The notes: generated from the sequence alone by a model not told the origin. Shown: positions 28,409 through 38,582, counted from the stretch's first letter. The stretch is 64,000 bases of DNA from Sinorhizobium fredii NGR234 (GCF_000018545.1 NC_012587.1:3314001-3378000); one strand, 5' to 3'. A program made the numbers and translations.

Positions 28409-29587
28409 ATGGCGGCGGGATTGGAGGTGGCGGACATTTTTCGCCGCCACGGGGAAGGATATCGTCAATCGCATGACACGCATCTCGGGCGGGTTGAGCG
28501 CCGGGTGATGAGCGCGGTCGAGATGTGTCGGACCGCGCGGCTGGGCGGCCATGTCCAGCAATGCCGGGATTGTGAGGCGCTCCGCATCGCCTACAATTCC
28601 TGCCGTAACCGGCATTGCCCAAAGTGTCAGGGACAGGCCAGCCGCGATTGGCTTGCCGCCCGGCAGGCCGACCTGCTGCCGGTCAGCTATTTCCACGTCG
28701 TCTTCACCGTGCCGCAAGCGATCGCCGCGATTGCCTTCCAGAACAAGCAGGTGGTCTATGCTGTCCTGTTTCGCGCCGTCGCCGAGACACTCCGCAGACT
28801 TGCCGCTGACCCCAGACATCTGGGTGCTGAACTCGGCTTTATCGCCGTGCTGCATTCCTGGGGGCAGAACCTCCATTATCACCCACACATCCACTGCATC
28901 GTGCCGGGCGGCGGATTGTCGTTCGATCAAACCCGCTGGGTGGCTTGTCGGAGGAACTTCTTCCTGCCCGTGCGGGTGCTGTCGCGCCTGTTCCGGCGAC
29001 TGTTTCTCGAATACCTGAAGCAGGCTCATGACGAAGGCCAGCTTCAGTTCTTCGGCAGCATCGCGAGCCTGGCCGATCCAGCTGCATTCACGCGCATGAT
29101 CAGAGAAGCGCGGCGCGTCAATTGGATCGTCTATGCCAAGCCGCCCTTTGCCGGACCCCAACAGGTGCTGGCCTATCTCGGCCGCTACACCCATCGCATC
29201 GCCATCTCCAATTCCCGCCTCGTCAGCATGGATGGTGGTCAGGTCACATTCCGCTGGAAGGATTATCGCAGGGGTGGCAGGCAGAAGCGGATGACGCTCG
29301 ATGCCCACGAGTTCATTCGTCGCTTCCTGCTGCATACGGTTCCGGACGGCTTCCATCGCATCCGTCACTTTGGCTTGCTTGCCAACGGACAGCGGCAGCA
29401 GAAGCTGGAGGCATGCCGCAATCTCCTCAATGTCCCGCAGCCGGAAGAGCCGGTCGAAGACCTGGATACGGTCGAGGCCCCGCCATTTGCACACCGCTGT
29501 CCCTGTTGCGGCGGAAGGATGAACATCCTCGGCACCTGGAAGCCGCGTCAACCAGCCTGTCGACCAGCATGGAACGATAGCTCATGA
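28409..29587 (+). CDS. IS91-family transposase (HUH, Y2)
   Basis: The protein has 392 residues. An N-terminal zinc-binding block CRDC...CRNRHCPKCQ (about residues 52-76) precedes the HUH motif HYHPHIHC (about 155) and the two-tyrosine region AYLGRYTHR (about 253). A further CPCCGG zinc knuckle is near the C-terminus. Enzymes of this family nick one strand and move by rolling-circle replication. It follows the integrase gene in the same operon. Nothing indicates inactivation. Confidence 0.92.
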   Translation: MAAGLEVADIFRRHGEGYRQSHDTHLGRVERRVMSAVEMCRTARLGGHVQQCRDCEALRIAYNSCRNRHCPKCQGQASRDWLAARQADLLPVSYFHVVFTVPQAIAAIAFQNKQVVYAVLFRAVAETLRRLAADPRHLGAELGFIAVLHSWGQNLHYHPHIHCIVPGGGLSFDQTRWVACRRNFFLPVRVLSRLFRRLFLEYLKQAHDEGQLQFFGSIASLADPAAFTRMIREARRVNWIVYAKPPFAGPQQVLAYLGRYTHRIAISNSRLVSMDGGQVTFRWKDYRRGGRQKRMTLDAHEFIRRFLLHTVPDGFHRIRHFGLLANGQRQQKLEACRNLLNVPQPEEPVEDLDTVEAPPFAHRCPCCGGRMNILGTWKPRQPACRPAWNDSS

Positions 29588-29989
29588 CCCTATCAGACCT
29601 GGCATCACTCCAACAATCAACGTCGGCAGATCGAAGGGCCGCGAGCGAATGGCTTTGGCCAAGCATGCCGGCGCAACACAAAACGCAGCATCGCCGAAGC
29701 CTCGTTCGGCACAGATCAACCAAAAACACCGCCAGACACATCTCAATTGGCGACAAGAACCTTCTTCTCAGCCGCTCTTCCAGCCCCGCCTGGGCTCGCC
29801 CCAGCCAAACGCCATCCACCGCTTCGGTTAAATCCCCATAGTGCCAAACAACCCGCGCCTTCGCTCAATCCGGCTTCAATGAGGTCCGATCAGCGAATGC
29901 TGCATCCAAAGCGGCCGGACCTCACAGAACCCTCCAGATTCCCGAATCGGGGTTGGCTGTGATTCCCTCGCTTTGACGGGAGGGACACC

Positions 29990-30941
29990 ATGGGCAAATC
30001 ACATCCGCTTGCTTTGCGTAGTCGTGTCATTGCGTTTGTCGAGGACGGTCACAGCCATCGGGCCGCGGCCCGGCACTTCCGGGTGTCGCCGCGTTTCGTG
30101 AACAATCTGGTGAAGCTCAAACGCGCGACCGGATCGCTGGCGCCACGGCGGCAAGGCCATCTGGGTGGCGGCAAGCTGAACGCGCATGGCGAGTGGGTCC
30201 GCGAGCGCCTGGCGCAGAATGGCGACCTGACGCTGGACGAACTGTGCCTGGAACTCGCCGGGCGCGGCGTCATCGTGCACCGCTCCAATGTTGGCCGTCT
30301 TCTCCACCGCCTCGACCTCAGCCATAAAAAAAAGCCTGCAGGCAAGTGAGCAGCAGCGCCCAGAGATCGCGCGGGCGCGTGAGCTCTGGACCCGGCGACG
30401 CCGGCGCTTCTTCAACAAGGCATTGGCGCGACTGGTCTTTATCGACGAGACCTCGACCAATACCAAGCTGACCAAGCGCTCAGGCTGGGCACCAAAAGGG
30501 CAACGCTATCGCGCCCACGCCCCCTTCGGTTCGTGGAAGACGCAGACCTTCATCGCCGGCCTGCGATCACATGGCGTGGTCGCGCCCTTTATCGTCAACG
30601 CGCCGATGAACCGGCGCATCTTCGAGACCTGGATCGAAACGCAACTCGCCCCGACGCTGTCGCCCGGAGACGTCGTCATTCTCGACAATGTCGGCTTCCA
30701 CAAGAGCGAGCGGGCCGAACAAATGGTCAAGGCGAAAGGCGCATGGCTGCTCTTCCTGCCACCCTATTCGCCCGACCTCAACCCGATCGAAATGGCCTTC
30801 TCCAAGCTCAAGGCGCTGCTGCGCAAGCGGGCCGCCCGCAGTTTCGACGCCATCGCCGATGCACTCGGCGATATCTGCAATCTCTTCTCCGTCACAGAAT
30901 GCCGGAACTACTTCAATGCGGCCGGATATGAGGCCGATTGA
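29990..30941 (+). CDS. IS630-family transposase in two frames (A8 slippage or frameshift)
   Basis: The first frame (29990-30349, 119 aa) carries the helix-turn-helix: HSHRAAARHFRVSPRFV. The second (to 30941) carries the DDE domain: VFIDETST, VVILDNVGFHK and SPDLNPIEMAF. They meet at a run of eight A (30326-30333). Removing one A gives one protein of about 316 residues, the normal size. Either an A was gained, which would make it a pseudogene, or polymerase or ribosome slippage on the run produces the fusion. Confidence 0.85.
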
Positions 30942-30956
30942 ACGCGACACGCTTTA

Positions 30957-30984
30957 GTCCTCGGGTTAGAACCGAGGTGAGGGG
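30957..30984. repeat. probable RIME tail after IS630-type element
   Basis: CCTCGGGTTAGAACCGAGGT followed by GAGGGGC resembles the usual TTAGGGTGAGGGGC end of a RIME with a short alteration. Confidence 0.45.
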
Positions 30985-31012
30985 CTGTTTCCATAGTCTC
31001 GTTCCTACGAGA

Positions 31013-31041
31013 AAGTGCCGCGGTGCGAACGCGCGGCACTT
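31013..31041 (-). terminator. hairpin between bfr and the IS630-type element
   Basis: AAGTGCCGCG pairs with CGCGGCACTT. It could end transcription from both sides of this convergent junction. The T run on the bfr side is only TTT. Confidence 0.55.
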
Positions 31042-31061
31042 GATCGAGATCGAATCGGTTT

Positions 31062-31547
31062 TTATTCCGCTTCGTTGGCCGGGGCGGCGTTGAGCTGCCC
31101 GTATTTCTCCTCGCCGATCGTGTCGAGCAGTTGGAGCTGCGACTCGAGGAAGTTGATGTGGCCCTCCTCGTCGGCGAGCAGTTCCTCGAAGAGTTTCATC
31201 GAGACATAGTCGCCGGCCGCGTGACAGACGTCGCGGGAATTCTTGTAGGCCGTGCGGGCGTCGTATTCGCCGGCGAGGTCGGCCTTCAGCACTTCCTTGA
31301 CATTCTGGCCGATCCGCAACGGTGCGACCGTCTGCAGGTTGGGATGGCCTTCGAGGAAGATGATGCGTTCGATGAGTTTGTCGGCGTGGTGCATTTCCTC
31401 GATGGACTCGGCACGCTCCTTCTTTGCGAGAAGCGTGTAGCCCCAGTCTTCGAGAAGGCGGTAATGCACCCAGTACTGGTTTACGGCACCGAGTTCGAGA
31501 AAGAGCGCTTCGTTAAGCTGCTCGATTACCTTTGCGTCGCCTTTCAA
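31062..31547 (-). CDS. bfr: bacterioferritin
   Basis: The protein has 161 residues, full length. All ferroxidase ligands are present: Glu18, Glu51, His54, Glu94, Glu127 and His130. Met52, which binds heme between two subunits, is also present. It forms a 24-subunit shell that oxidises and stores iron. Its start overlaps the end of the ferredoxin-like bfd gene by 35 bases. The Irr-box-like sites upstream of the pair suggest control by the iron-responsive regulator Irr. Confidence 0.96.
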   Translation of the reverse strand: MKGDAKVIEQLNEALFLELGAVNQYWVHYRLLEDWGYTLLAKKERAESIEEMHHADKLIERIIFLEGHPNLQTVAPLRIGQNVKEVLKADLAGEYDARTAYKNSRDVCHAAGDYVSMKLFEELLADEEGHINFLESQLQLLDTIGEEKYGQLNAAPANEAE

Positions 31548-31824
31548 GATCCGCCCTCCGGTTTTCTTCGTGGAATTGTTTTAGGCGGGTCATGAAATCA
31601 AATATCTCGGCTTCCGTCGAGTCGCGGCGGGCGTGATATTGCTCGGTGGTGCGGATGATGATGTCGACGACATTGGGGAAGCAGCCGCAGCAGCGGCCGC
31701 GCTTTTCCATCGCGTGATAGACTTTCGCCGGCACGATCAACTGCCAACAGTCGTCGTCGAGGAGACCGATGATCGTGTCCTCAATCTCTTTCTCGGTGAT
31801 GAAATTGCAGCTGCAAACCAGCAT
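31513..31824 (-). CDS. bfd: bacterioferritin-associated ferredoxin-like (2Fe-2S) protein
   Basis: The protein has 103 residues starting MLVCSCN. The four cluster ligands are CxC at the N-terminus and CCGC near residue 44, the Bfd arrangement. In better-known systems Bfd reduces the bacterioferritin core to release iron. It is longer than the 64-residue E. coli Bfd, with a charged helical C-terminus. The start at 31824 was preferred to the upstream ATG at 31881 because the Bfd fold begins at LVCSCN. It overlaps bfr. Confidence 0.88.
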   Translation of the reverse strand: MLVCSCNFITEKEIEDTIIGLLDDDCWQLIVPAKVYHAMEKRGRCCGCFPNVVDIIIRTTEQYHARRDSTEAEIFDFMTRLKQFHEENRRADLERRRKGNRAA

Positions 31825-31924
31825 TTCGTCTTGCCTGTCAAACGCAACGTCCTGATTTTGCGATAAAGCAAAAGAGGACATTTGCCGTCAACAAAAAACT
31901 CCTCTCCATAAAGTTGAGGAGTAT

Positions 31925-31941
31925 ATTAGAGTCGTTCTAAT
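31925..31941 (-). promoter_or_regulatory. Irr box (iron control element) candidate 1
   Basis: ATTAGAGTCGTTCTAAT is a near-perfect palindrome matching the ICE pattern TTTAGAA-N3-TTCTAAA known in Rhizobiales. It lies about 100 bases before bfd. Confidence 0.7.
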
Positions 31942-31943
31942 CT

Positions 31944-31969
31944 TGATGAAAAATTTCGTGTTTTCATCA
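31944..31969. repeat. inverted repeat between the two Irr-box-like sites
   Basis: TGATGAAAA (31944-31952) pairs with TTTTCATCA (31961-31969). It could be the dnaE2 terminator on the minus strand or part of the bfd control region. Confidence 0.5.
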
Positions 31970-31970
31970 G

Positions 31971-31986
31971 ATTAGGTGATTCTAAG
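31971..31986 (-). promoter_or_regulatory. Irr box candidate 2 (weaker)
   Basis: ATTAGGTGATTCTAAG keeps the TTCTAA half and part of the other half. Its centre is about 45 bases from site 1. Confidence 0.4.
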
Positions 31987-32117
31987 ACGACGATTTTTCT
32001 CTCAGGACTTGCAAAGCGGGGAGGACGCCCTGCGACATTTTTACACAGGGACATCCGGAGGCGAAGATCCTGGCGAACCGACGATGCAACGATCGTCGGC
32101 AGCAGGTCCGAGCGGGC

Positions 32118-35100
32118 TCAATGGAAATTGCGCCCCTTCGGCATGACTTCGGCCACCGCGCTTCCCGCCTCGGAGGTTTCCAGTCCCTCCTGTGCAGGCG
32201 GCGCCGGGCGCAATTGCCGGAGTGCTTTCTTGTCGCGGGCATCCGCCGTCGGCCTGAGCGCCTCATCGGCCCGATCATTGGCTCCGAAACGCCGGGCCTC
32301 GTTGCGCAGCAGGCCGAGCATCGGCGTCATGTCTTCCATATATTCGGCGACCACATGGATGACGCCGCTTTCGCTTTGCAAGCGGCCCCGCACCTTCACG
32401 AGCCGCGATCCCATGACCTGCGGCCGATATTTCTGGAACGTCTTTTCCCAGACGATGATGTTGGCGACGCCGGTCTCGTCCTCGATCGTCATGAAGATGA
32501 CGCCGTTGGCGGAACCCGGCCGCTGGCGGACGAGCACGAGGCCTGCCACCGTCACCCGCCTGCCGGCCGGGGTCCTCGCCAGGTCTCGGCTGGAAAGAAT
32601 GCCCATGCGCGCGAAATCCCCGCGCATGAATGAAACCGGATGTGCCTTCAGGGAAAGCGTCAGGTAGCGATAGTCATGGATGACATGCTCGCCCGCGGCC
32701 ATGTCGGGCAGGGCGACCGCCGGTTCGACCTGCAGGTCCGTGGAACCCGCCCCGTCGAAAAGCGGGAGGCGCTCGACCGCCGACTGCTCGTTGAGCGCCT
32801 TCACCGCCCAGAGGGCTCTGCGCCGATCGAGCCCGATCGAGCGGAAGGCATCCGCATCCGCAAGACGCTCCAGCACCGCCCGGGTCAGGCCGGAGCGGAG
32901 CCAGAGATCGTGGACGGAACGATACCCCTCGCCGCGGCGCGCAACCAGCGCCTCCATATCCGGTTGCCGCAGTCCCTTGACCAGCCGGAAGCCAAGCCGC
33001 ACCGCCTTCCCGGAGCGGATGACATCCCGCATTTCGCCATGGCGCGGGTCGATCGCCTCCTTGCGGAACATCGCCTCGCCTTCGAGCAGGGCGTCCCAGT
33101 CCGAATGGTTGACGTCGACCGGCAGGATCCTGACCCCGTGTTCGCGGGCATCGCGCACGAGCTGGGCGGGCGCATAGAAGCCCATCGGCTGCGAATTCAG
33201 AAGGGCGGCGCAGAAGATGTCCGGATAGTAGGCCTTGAACCAGGACGAGGCGTAGACGAGCGAGGCGAAGGAGGCGGCATGGCTTTCGGGAAAGCCATAT
33301 TCGCCGAATCCCTTGATCTGGTTGAAGCAGCGTTCGGCGAATTCCCTCTCATAGCCGTTCCTGACCATGCCATCGATCATCTTGCGCTCGAAGGTATGGA
33401 TCGTGCCGGTCCGCTTGAAGGTCGCCATGGCGCGGCGCAGGCGATCGGCCTCGCTCGGCGAGAAGCCGGCGGCGGTGATAGCGATCTGCATCGCCTGTTC
33501 CTGGAACAGCGGCACGCCGAGGGTCCTTTCCAGCACCGCCTTCAATTCCGGGCTCGGATAGTCGACCGGCTCTCCCTTACGCTGCGCCTCGCGCCGCTTC
33601 AGATAGGGATGCACCATGTTGCCCTGGATCGGCCCCGGACGGACGATCGCCACCTCGATCACCAGATCGTACATTTCGCGTGGACGTAGGCGCGGCAGCA
33701 TGCTCATCTGGGCGCGGCTTTCGATCTGGAAGACGCCGACCGTATCGGCGCGGCAGATCATGTCGTAAACGGCCGCCTGCTGGTCCTCGTAGAGTTCGGC
33801 AAGCGTTTTCGGCTTGCCGTAATGGACTTCCAGAAACCTGAAGGCCCTGGCAAGGCAGGTCAGCATGCCGAGGGCCAGCACGTCGACCTTGAGGATCTTC
33901 AACTGGTCGAGGTCGTCCTTGTCCCATTCGATCATGTAGCGGTCGGGCATCGCCGTGTTCATGATCGGCACGACCTCGTCGAGCCTGTCGCGGGTGATGA
34001 CGAAGCCGCCGACATGCTGGGAGAGATGCCGCGGGAAGTTCATGAGCAGGCTGGCATAGGCAAGGACGCGCCGCGTCAGCGGATCCGCCATGTCGAGGCC
34101 CGCCCCTTTCGCCTGCTCTTCGGTGAAGGGCGAGGTGCCCCAGCCCCAGACCGAGCTGACGAGCGCCGACTGGACATCCTCCGACAGGCCGAAGGCCTTG
34201 GCGACCTCGCGCCCGGCCGAGCGCGACCGATAGCTGATCACCGCGGCGGTGAGCCCGGCATGCTCCTTGCCATAGGTCCTGTAGATATATTGGATGACCT
34301 CTTCGCGCCGCTCGTGTTCGAAGTCGACATCGATATCGGGCGGCTCGTCGCGGTCGCGCGACAGGAAGCGGTCGAACAGCAGCGTGAACTTCTGCGGATC
34401 GACATCGGTGATGCCGAGGCAGAAGCAGACCGAAGAATTGGCCGCAGACCCCCGTCCCTGGCAGAGAATATTGACGCTGCGGGCAAATTTCACCAGCTTG
34501 TGGACGGTGAGGAAATAGGGTTCGTATTTCTTGTCGTGGATGAGTTCGAGCTCGTATTCGATCTGCCGCGTGACCTTTTCCGGCACGCCGGAAGGATAAC
34601 GCTCCAGCGCGCCTTCGGCGACGAGCCGCCGCAAGCTTTCGGCCGGCGTCTCGCCCTCGGCATTTTCGTCCGGATATTGGTGGCTGAGCTCGTCGAGACT
34701 GAAGGAAAGCCGCTTGAAAAATTTGTTCGCATTGACGATCGCTTCGGGATAGTCGCGGAAAAGCCGCACCATTTCCTTCGGGCCCTTCAGGTGCCTTTCG
34801 GCATTCTTCTGGAGGAGGAAGCCGGCGCTGGCGATCGGCACATGCTCGCGGATTGCGGTGACGACATCGGCAAGCGGCCGGTAGTGCGGATCGTGATAGA
34901 GCGCGTCATTGGTGGCCAGAAGCCGGACGTCAAGGCTCCGGGCAACTGTGGCGAGAACGGCGAAGTCGTGCCGGTCGAAACTGTCATAGCGGGGCGCCAG
35001 GCCGAGATAGAGCCGGTTGCCCGCGGATGCCTTTAGTTTCTCGAGCAGTGCCTCCAAGATTTCCGGCTGCGGCCGGCCTTCGCCCGGCATGACGATCAGG

Positions 35101-35471
35101 AGCAGATCCTCCTGCCATTCGAGGAGATCGGCAAGGTAAAGCGTGCAGTCGCCCTTTTTCGCGCGCAGATTGCCGACGCTGAGCAGGCGGCAAAGATGCC
35201 CCCAGCCCCGCCTGTTTTTCGGATAGGCGAGAATATCCGGCGTCGCATCGGCAAAAACCAGCCGGGCTCCCGGCTGGAAAGGGTAATCCTCCACTTTCGC
35301 CTTGGCGTGGGCCCGGACGACCCCGGCCACGCTGTTGCGGTCGGCGACGCCAAGACCCGAAAGCCCGGCCTTCTTGGCAAAGACGATCATCTCCTCGGCC
35401 GGGGCCGCCCCTTCGAGGAAGGAGAAATTCGTGCGCGCCCCAAGCTCGTGGAAGGTCGGCTCCCCGCTCAT
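32118..35471 (-). CDS. dnaE2: error-prone DNA polymerase (alpha-subunit type)
   Basis: The protein has 1117 residues. An N-terminal PHP domain ([11 protein letters not shown]) is followed by the polymerase core with catalytic aspartates in PDIDVDF, the helix-hairpin-helix region and a C-terminal OB fold. With ImuA and ImuB it makes the SOS mutasome that copies past DNA lesions. The ATG at 35471 overlaps the imuB stop (ATGA). The longer frame upstream lies inside imuB and is rejected. The LexA box before imuA should control the whole operon. Confidence 0.95.
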
Positions 35472-37093
35472 GCGAAAACTCCGTGCATGAACCAGCGGGC
35501 CGCGGCCACCTCCCTTCCGTAAAGGCCTTCGCGGAACAGCCAGAAGCGGCGGCCCTCCTGATCCTCGATCCGGAAATAGTCGCGGGTCGGATGGTCCTCC
35601 CCGTCGATCCACCATTCGGCGGCGATCCGCTCCGGCCCCTCGGCGCGGGCGACGCGATACTGGGTCCTGCGCCAGTTGAAGCTGCGCGGGGCGCCGTCCG
35701 GCACCTCGGCGGTCGCCTCCACCAGTTCGGGGTGGGTGAAAAGCCGAAGCGGACGGTTTTCAGGGAAAACCCTGCCTTCAAAAAGCTTGTCTTCACTCGG
35801 GGCGCCGATCACCGCCGCGACATCCCTGACGGCGGCAAAGCCGCCCGCCCGTTCCGGCAGGTGGCTTTCGGCAAGGCTCGCCTGCATCAGGCAATCGGGA
35901 CCGAAACGGGCGGAAACCTTGTCGATGAAAGCGGCAAGCGGCTGGCTTTCCTCGGGCACGCCGGAAAAATCCTGCTGCGCCGGATCAAGCCGCTCGCTCC
36001 GCAAAACCGCCAGCCGGAGGATTTCGAAGCCATATCCGGCATCGAGATCGTCATGGACCGCCTGCAGCCGCTCGCGAAAGAGCGCCGCGATGCGGTCTGC
36101 ATCGTTCAACGGCATGGCCGCATGCGCCCGGACACGGAACACCCGCCCGTCGACGCGAAACAGCAGGAGCTCGAATAGCCGCCCGCCCTCGCCGTGCCGC
36201 TCCAGCGAGGCGCGGACGTCCTTGGCAAGGTGCCTTGTCAGTTCGAGAATGTATTCCTCGTCCATCAGCGGCTCGGCGAGCCGGCGCTCGGCGGAAAAGC
36301 TCGGCACCGGCAGGCGCGGCGACAAAGGCTCGTCCGCCTCGCCTCTCGCCTGGTCGAGCCTGAGGAGAAGGAGGGAACCGAAGCGGCGGGCGAGCGGCGC
36401 GCGCGGCGCTTCGAGAAGGTCGCCGATCTGTTTCAGCCCGACGCGTTCGAGCGCTGCCGCCGTTTCCTCCGGCAGGCGGAGCGCAGCGACCGGCATGGGT
36501 GCAAGAACCCGGCCGGCCGCTTCTGGTTCGATGACGGCGACATTGCCGTAGCGGGCGGCGGCCCAGGAAAGGCCGGCAGCAGAGGAGACGGTTGCCCGCG
36601 CCTCGACGCCGAGCGAGAAAAGCCGGGACAGGAGGTCGCTGATAAGCGCCTTTTCGCCGCCATGCAGATGGGCGCAGCCGGTGATGTCGAGAAACAGGCC
36701 GTCCTTTCCGTCGAGCGCGACGAGCGGCGTATAGCGGTCGCACCAGTCGGCAAGCCCTTCCAGGAAGGCCTGGTCGGCCGCCGGATCGGCGGCGATCACG
36801 TCGAGAGCCGGGCACATGGCGCGGGCCTCCGCAGCCCCCTGGCCGCGCTTCAGGCCGATCCGCTCGGCCAGCGTATCAAGCGCGACAAGGCGCATGGCAT
36901 TGTCGATCTTGGCGGCGAAAACCACCGGCGGATGGTCAGGACGCCCGCGCGAAAGCCAGGAGGCGCCCCAGCGGCTGCGGGCGACGCGGTCGGCCGGCAG
37001 ATGCGGAAAGTGGATCGACAGGATTCTCTGGCTGTCCGCTGGCCTGAAGAGCGGCGCTGCGGCGCTCGTCGAGAGGGTAGAAGCGGCGGTCAT
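35468..37093 (-). CDS. imuB: ImuB, inactive Y-family polymerase-like protein
   Basis: The protein has 541 residues. The Y-family fold begins [16 protein letters not shown], where active enzymes have a DxD aspartate. Its absence fits ImuB, which acts as a hub joining DnaE2 to the sliding clamp. The start at 37093 (MTAASTLST) is the nearest ATG before the conserved block; it overlaps imuA by 158 bases. A later start is possible but no better site is seen. The stop overlaps the dnaE2 start by four bases. Confidence 0.88.
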
Positions 37094-37889
37094 CGGCGTT
37101 CCATTCCAGAAAGATGTCGGCAGCGGCATAAGCCCTGCTTTTTTCGACAAGGAGGTGAAAGGCGGGATGGTCGATGCTGCCGCAAAGCACCGAGCCATCG
37201 GGGAGAGGTCGCGCGCCGGCCGGCGCCGGCTTGATCTGGAACCGGAAGCAGGCGCTGCTCGCCTCCTCCTCTCCGGCCTGGCGGAAGAGAAGCAGGGGGA
37301 CGTGGCCGGCCCGGGCCCGGACATTGAGGCGCCGGCTCTCGCTGAGCGCGAGACAGGCGGGATTGCCGCGGATTTCCAGAACGACCGCGGCGAAGACCGG
37401 CACTGAAAGCGCCGTCTCGGCGATCCACAGCGCATCCTTGACGGTGCGCGCCGAGACGAAGAGGAAGCGTTGCGGGTCGAGCCCGTAGGACTTGAGGCCT
37501 GGCGCATAGAGCTGCCCCGCCTCGCGGGAGGCGAGCGACTGGCTGATCCACAGCACCGGGGCGAGATTGCCTTTCTCCTTCCTCACTTGCTGGTAAAGTA
37601 CCGCAAGGGCCGCCACGAAGCCGGCGGCCGCACCCGCATCGCGGGTTTCGGCATTGCGGATTTCCATCATGCCTTCGAGCGGCAGCCCGCCGTTGAGCAC
37701 ATCGTCGAGGGCCGTAATCCCGAAGGGCAGGACCTTGCGCTGCAAGCTCCCTTCCCTGCCGCGGCGAAAGCCGGCGGGATCGGCCGCCTTGGCGGCCCGC
37801 ACAATTCCAGGCAAGCTGCAATTTTCAATCCGTGCTATGGTGTCACGAAGGAAAAGAATGGTTTGCCGTTGCACGGCGTTCTCGGCCAT
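36936..37889 (-). CDS. imuA: ImuA, RecA-like SOS mutagenesis protein
   Basis: The protein has 317 residues of the ImuA/SulA-like family. A RecA-like core has FGITALDDVLNGGLPLEGMMEIR in the position of Walker A, but with an altered loop. The conserved end of the fold is [17 protein letters not shown]. The last 50 or so residues overlap the imuB start region and look less conserved. ImuA interacts with ImuB and RecA. The ATG at 37889 is 22 bases from a LexA box. Confidence 0.88.
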   Translation of the reverse strand: MAENAVQRQTILFLRDTIARIENCSLPGIVRAAKAADPAGFRRGREGSLQRKVLPFGITALDDVLNGGLPLEGMMEIRNAETRDAGAAAGFVAALAVLYQQVRKEKGNLAPVLWISQSLASREAGQLYAPGLKSYGLDPQRFLFVSARTVKDALWIAETALSVPVFAAVVLEIRGNPACLALSESRRLNVRARAGHVPLLLFRQAGEEEASSACFRFQIKPAPAGARPLPDGSVLCGSIDHPAFHLLVEKSRAYAAADIFLEWNADDRRFYPLDERRSAALQASGQPENPVDPLSASAGRPRRPQPLGRLLAFARAS

Positions 37890-37910
37890 GACGGTCAGCT
37901 CCCATCAAAT

Positions 37911-37925
37911 GTTCATGTTATGTTC
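37911..37925 (-). promoter_or_regulatory. LexA (SOS) box upstream of imuA-imuB-dnaE2
   Basis: GTTCATGTTATGTTC fits the alphaproteobacterial LexA site GTTC-N7-GTTC exactly. Its position, just upstream of imuA, is that of a repressor site for this cassette. Confidence 0.85.
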
Positions 37926-38057
37926 TTTATGGATTCCAGAGCTTGGGGGAAGAGTCAACAGCAAAGGATAAGAATTTATTCCTCATCCCCGCCGACAAAA
38001 TTTCAACACTCGAAAAACAAACGCGAAATCGCTATATGAGGGCAACAAGGAGTGCCT

Positions 38058-38492
38058 ATGGCCCGCATTGACCAGACCGATGATTGGCGGGAACGCCACG
38101 CACCGACGCTTACCACATTCGAACAGCTCGCGTTTGAAGCCTATAGCCACCTGCCGCAAGAATTCCGCCAGCTGACCACGGACCTAATCATCGAAGTTGC
38201 CGATTTCCCAAGCGACGACGTCTTCGAAGACATGGCGCTCGAGACGCCTTTCGACCTGCTCGGCCTGTTCGAAGGCCGCGGCATCGGCGAACGCTTCACC
38301 ATGGAAACCGGCCAGTTCCCCAACCGGATCACCCTCTACCGCCGCCCGATCCTCGATTACTGGGCGGAAAACGAGGAGACGCTGGGCGATATCATCACCC
38401 ATGTGCTGATCCACGAGATCGGCCACCATTTCGGCCTTTCCGACGACGACATGGAGCGGATCGAGGCAAGCGTCGAGCACGTCGGCGGGTAG
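38058..38492 (+). CDS. metallopeptidase family protein (zincin-like, PF06262 type)
   Basis: The protein has 144 residues. The zinc motif HEIGHHFGLSDDDM (HExxH followed by an Asp/Glu) is near residue 120, and PNRITLYRRP is the typical preceding strand. Members of this family are minimal zincins with unknown substrates. The ATG at 38058 is placed five bases after AAGGAG; a GTG two codons earlier is possible. It is divergent from imuA. The gene ends before a RIME. Confidence 0.9.
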   Translation: MARIDQTDDWRERHAPTLTTFEQLAFEAYSHLPQEFRQLTTDLIIEVADFPSDDVFEDMALETPFDLLGLFEGRGIGERFTMETGQFPNRITLYRRPILDYWAENEETLGDIITHVLIHEIGHHFGLSDDDMERIEASVEHVGG

Positions 38493-38511
38493 CCAGCAGC
38501 TTTTCCGAAAT

Positions 38512-38582
38512 GCCCCTCATCCGCCTGCCGGCACCTTCTCCCCGCAAGCGGGGAGAAGGGGCATGCCGCGGGATGAGGGGCA
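38512..38582. repeat. RIME-type repeat (unoccupied)
   Basis: CCCCTCATCCGCCTGCCGGC is followed by the hairpin CCTTCTCCCCGC/GCGGGGAGAAGG and ends GGGATGAGGGGC. It lies between two convergent genes. Confidence 0.85.

Larger units (their letters stand above)
27437..29850 (+). mobile_element. tyrosine integrase + IS91-type (HUH) module nested in IS630-type element
   Basis: The left boundary is placed after GAAC (27433-27436), the tetranucleotide next to which IS91 elements insert. Just inside is a hairpin GCCGC-TGAC-GCGGC, then TTGGGC-TGTTTG-GCCCAA, as expected for a rolling-circle transposon end. The right boundary is uncertain and lies somewhere in 29600-29950. The stretch 29588-29989 has no gene. 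Confidence 0.5.
27402..30954 (+). mobile_element. IS630-type element split by an integrase/IS91-type module
   Basis: The outer ends are AAGCGGGTCGCG (27402) and, read inward from the right, AAGCGTGTCGCG (30954). Each is flanked by TA (27400-27401, 30955-30956), the target duplicated by IS630/mariner elements. The transposase lies at the right. A 2.4-kb integrase plus IS91-type block lies between the left end and the transposase. That makes the element about 3.5 kb instead of the usual 1.1 kb. Confidence 0.7.
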
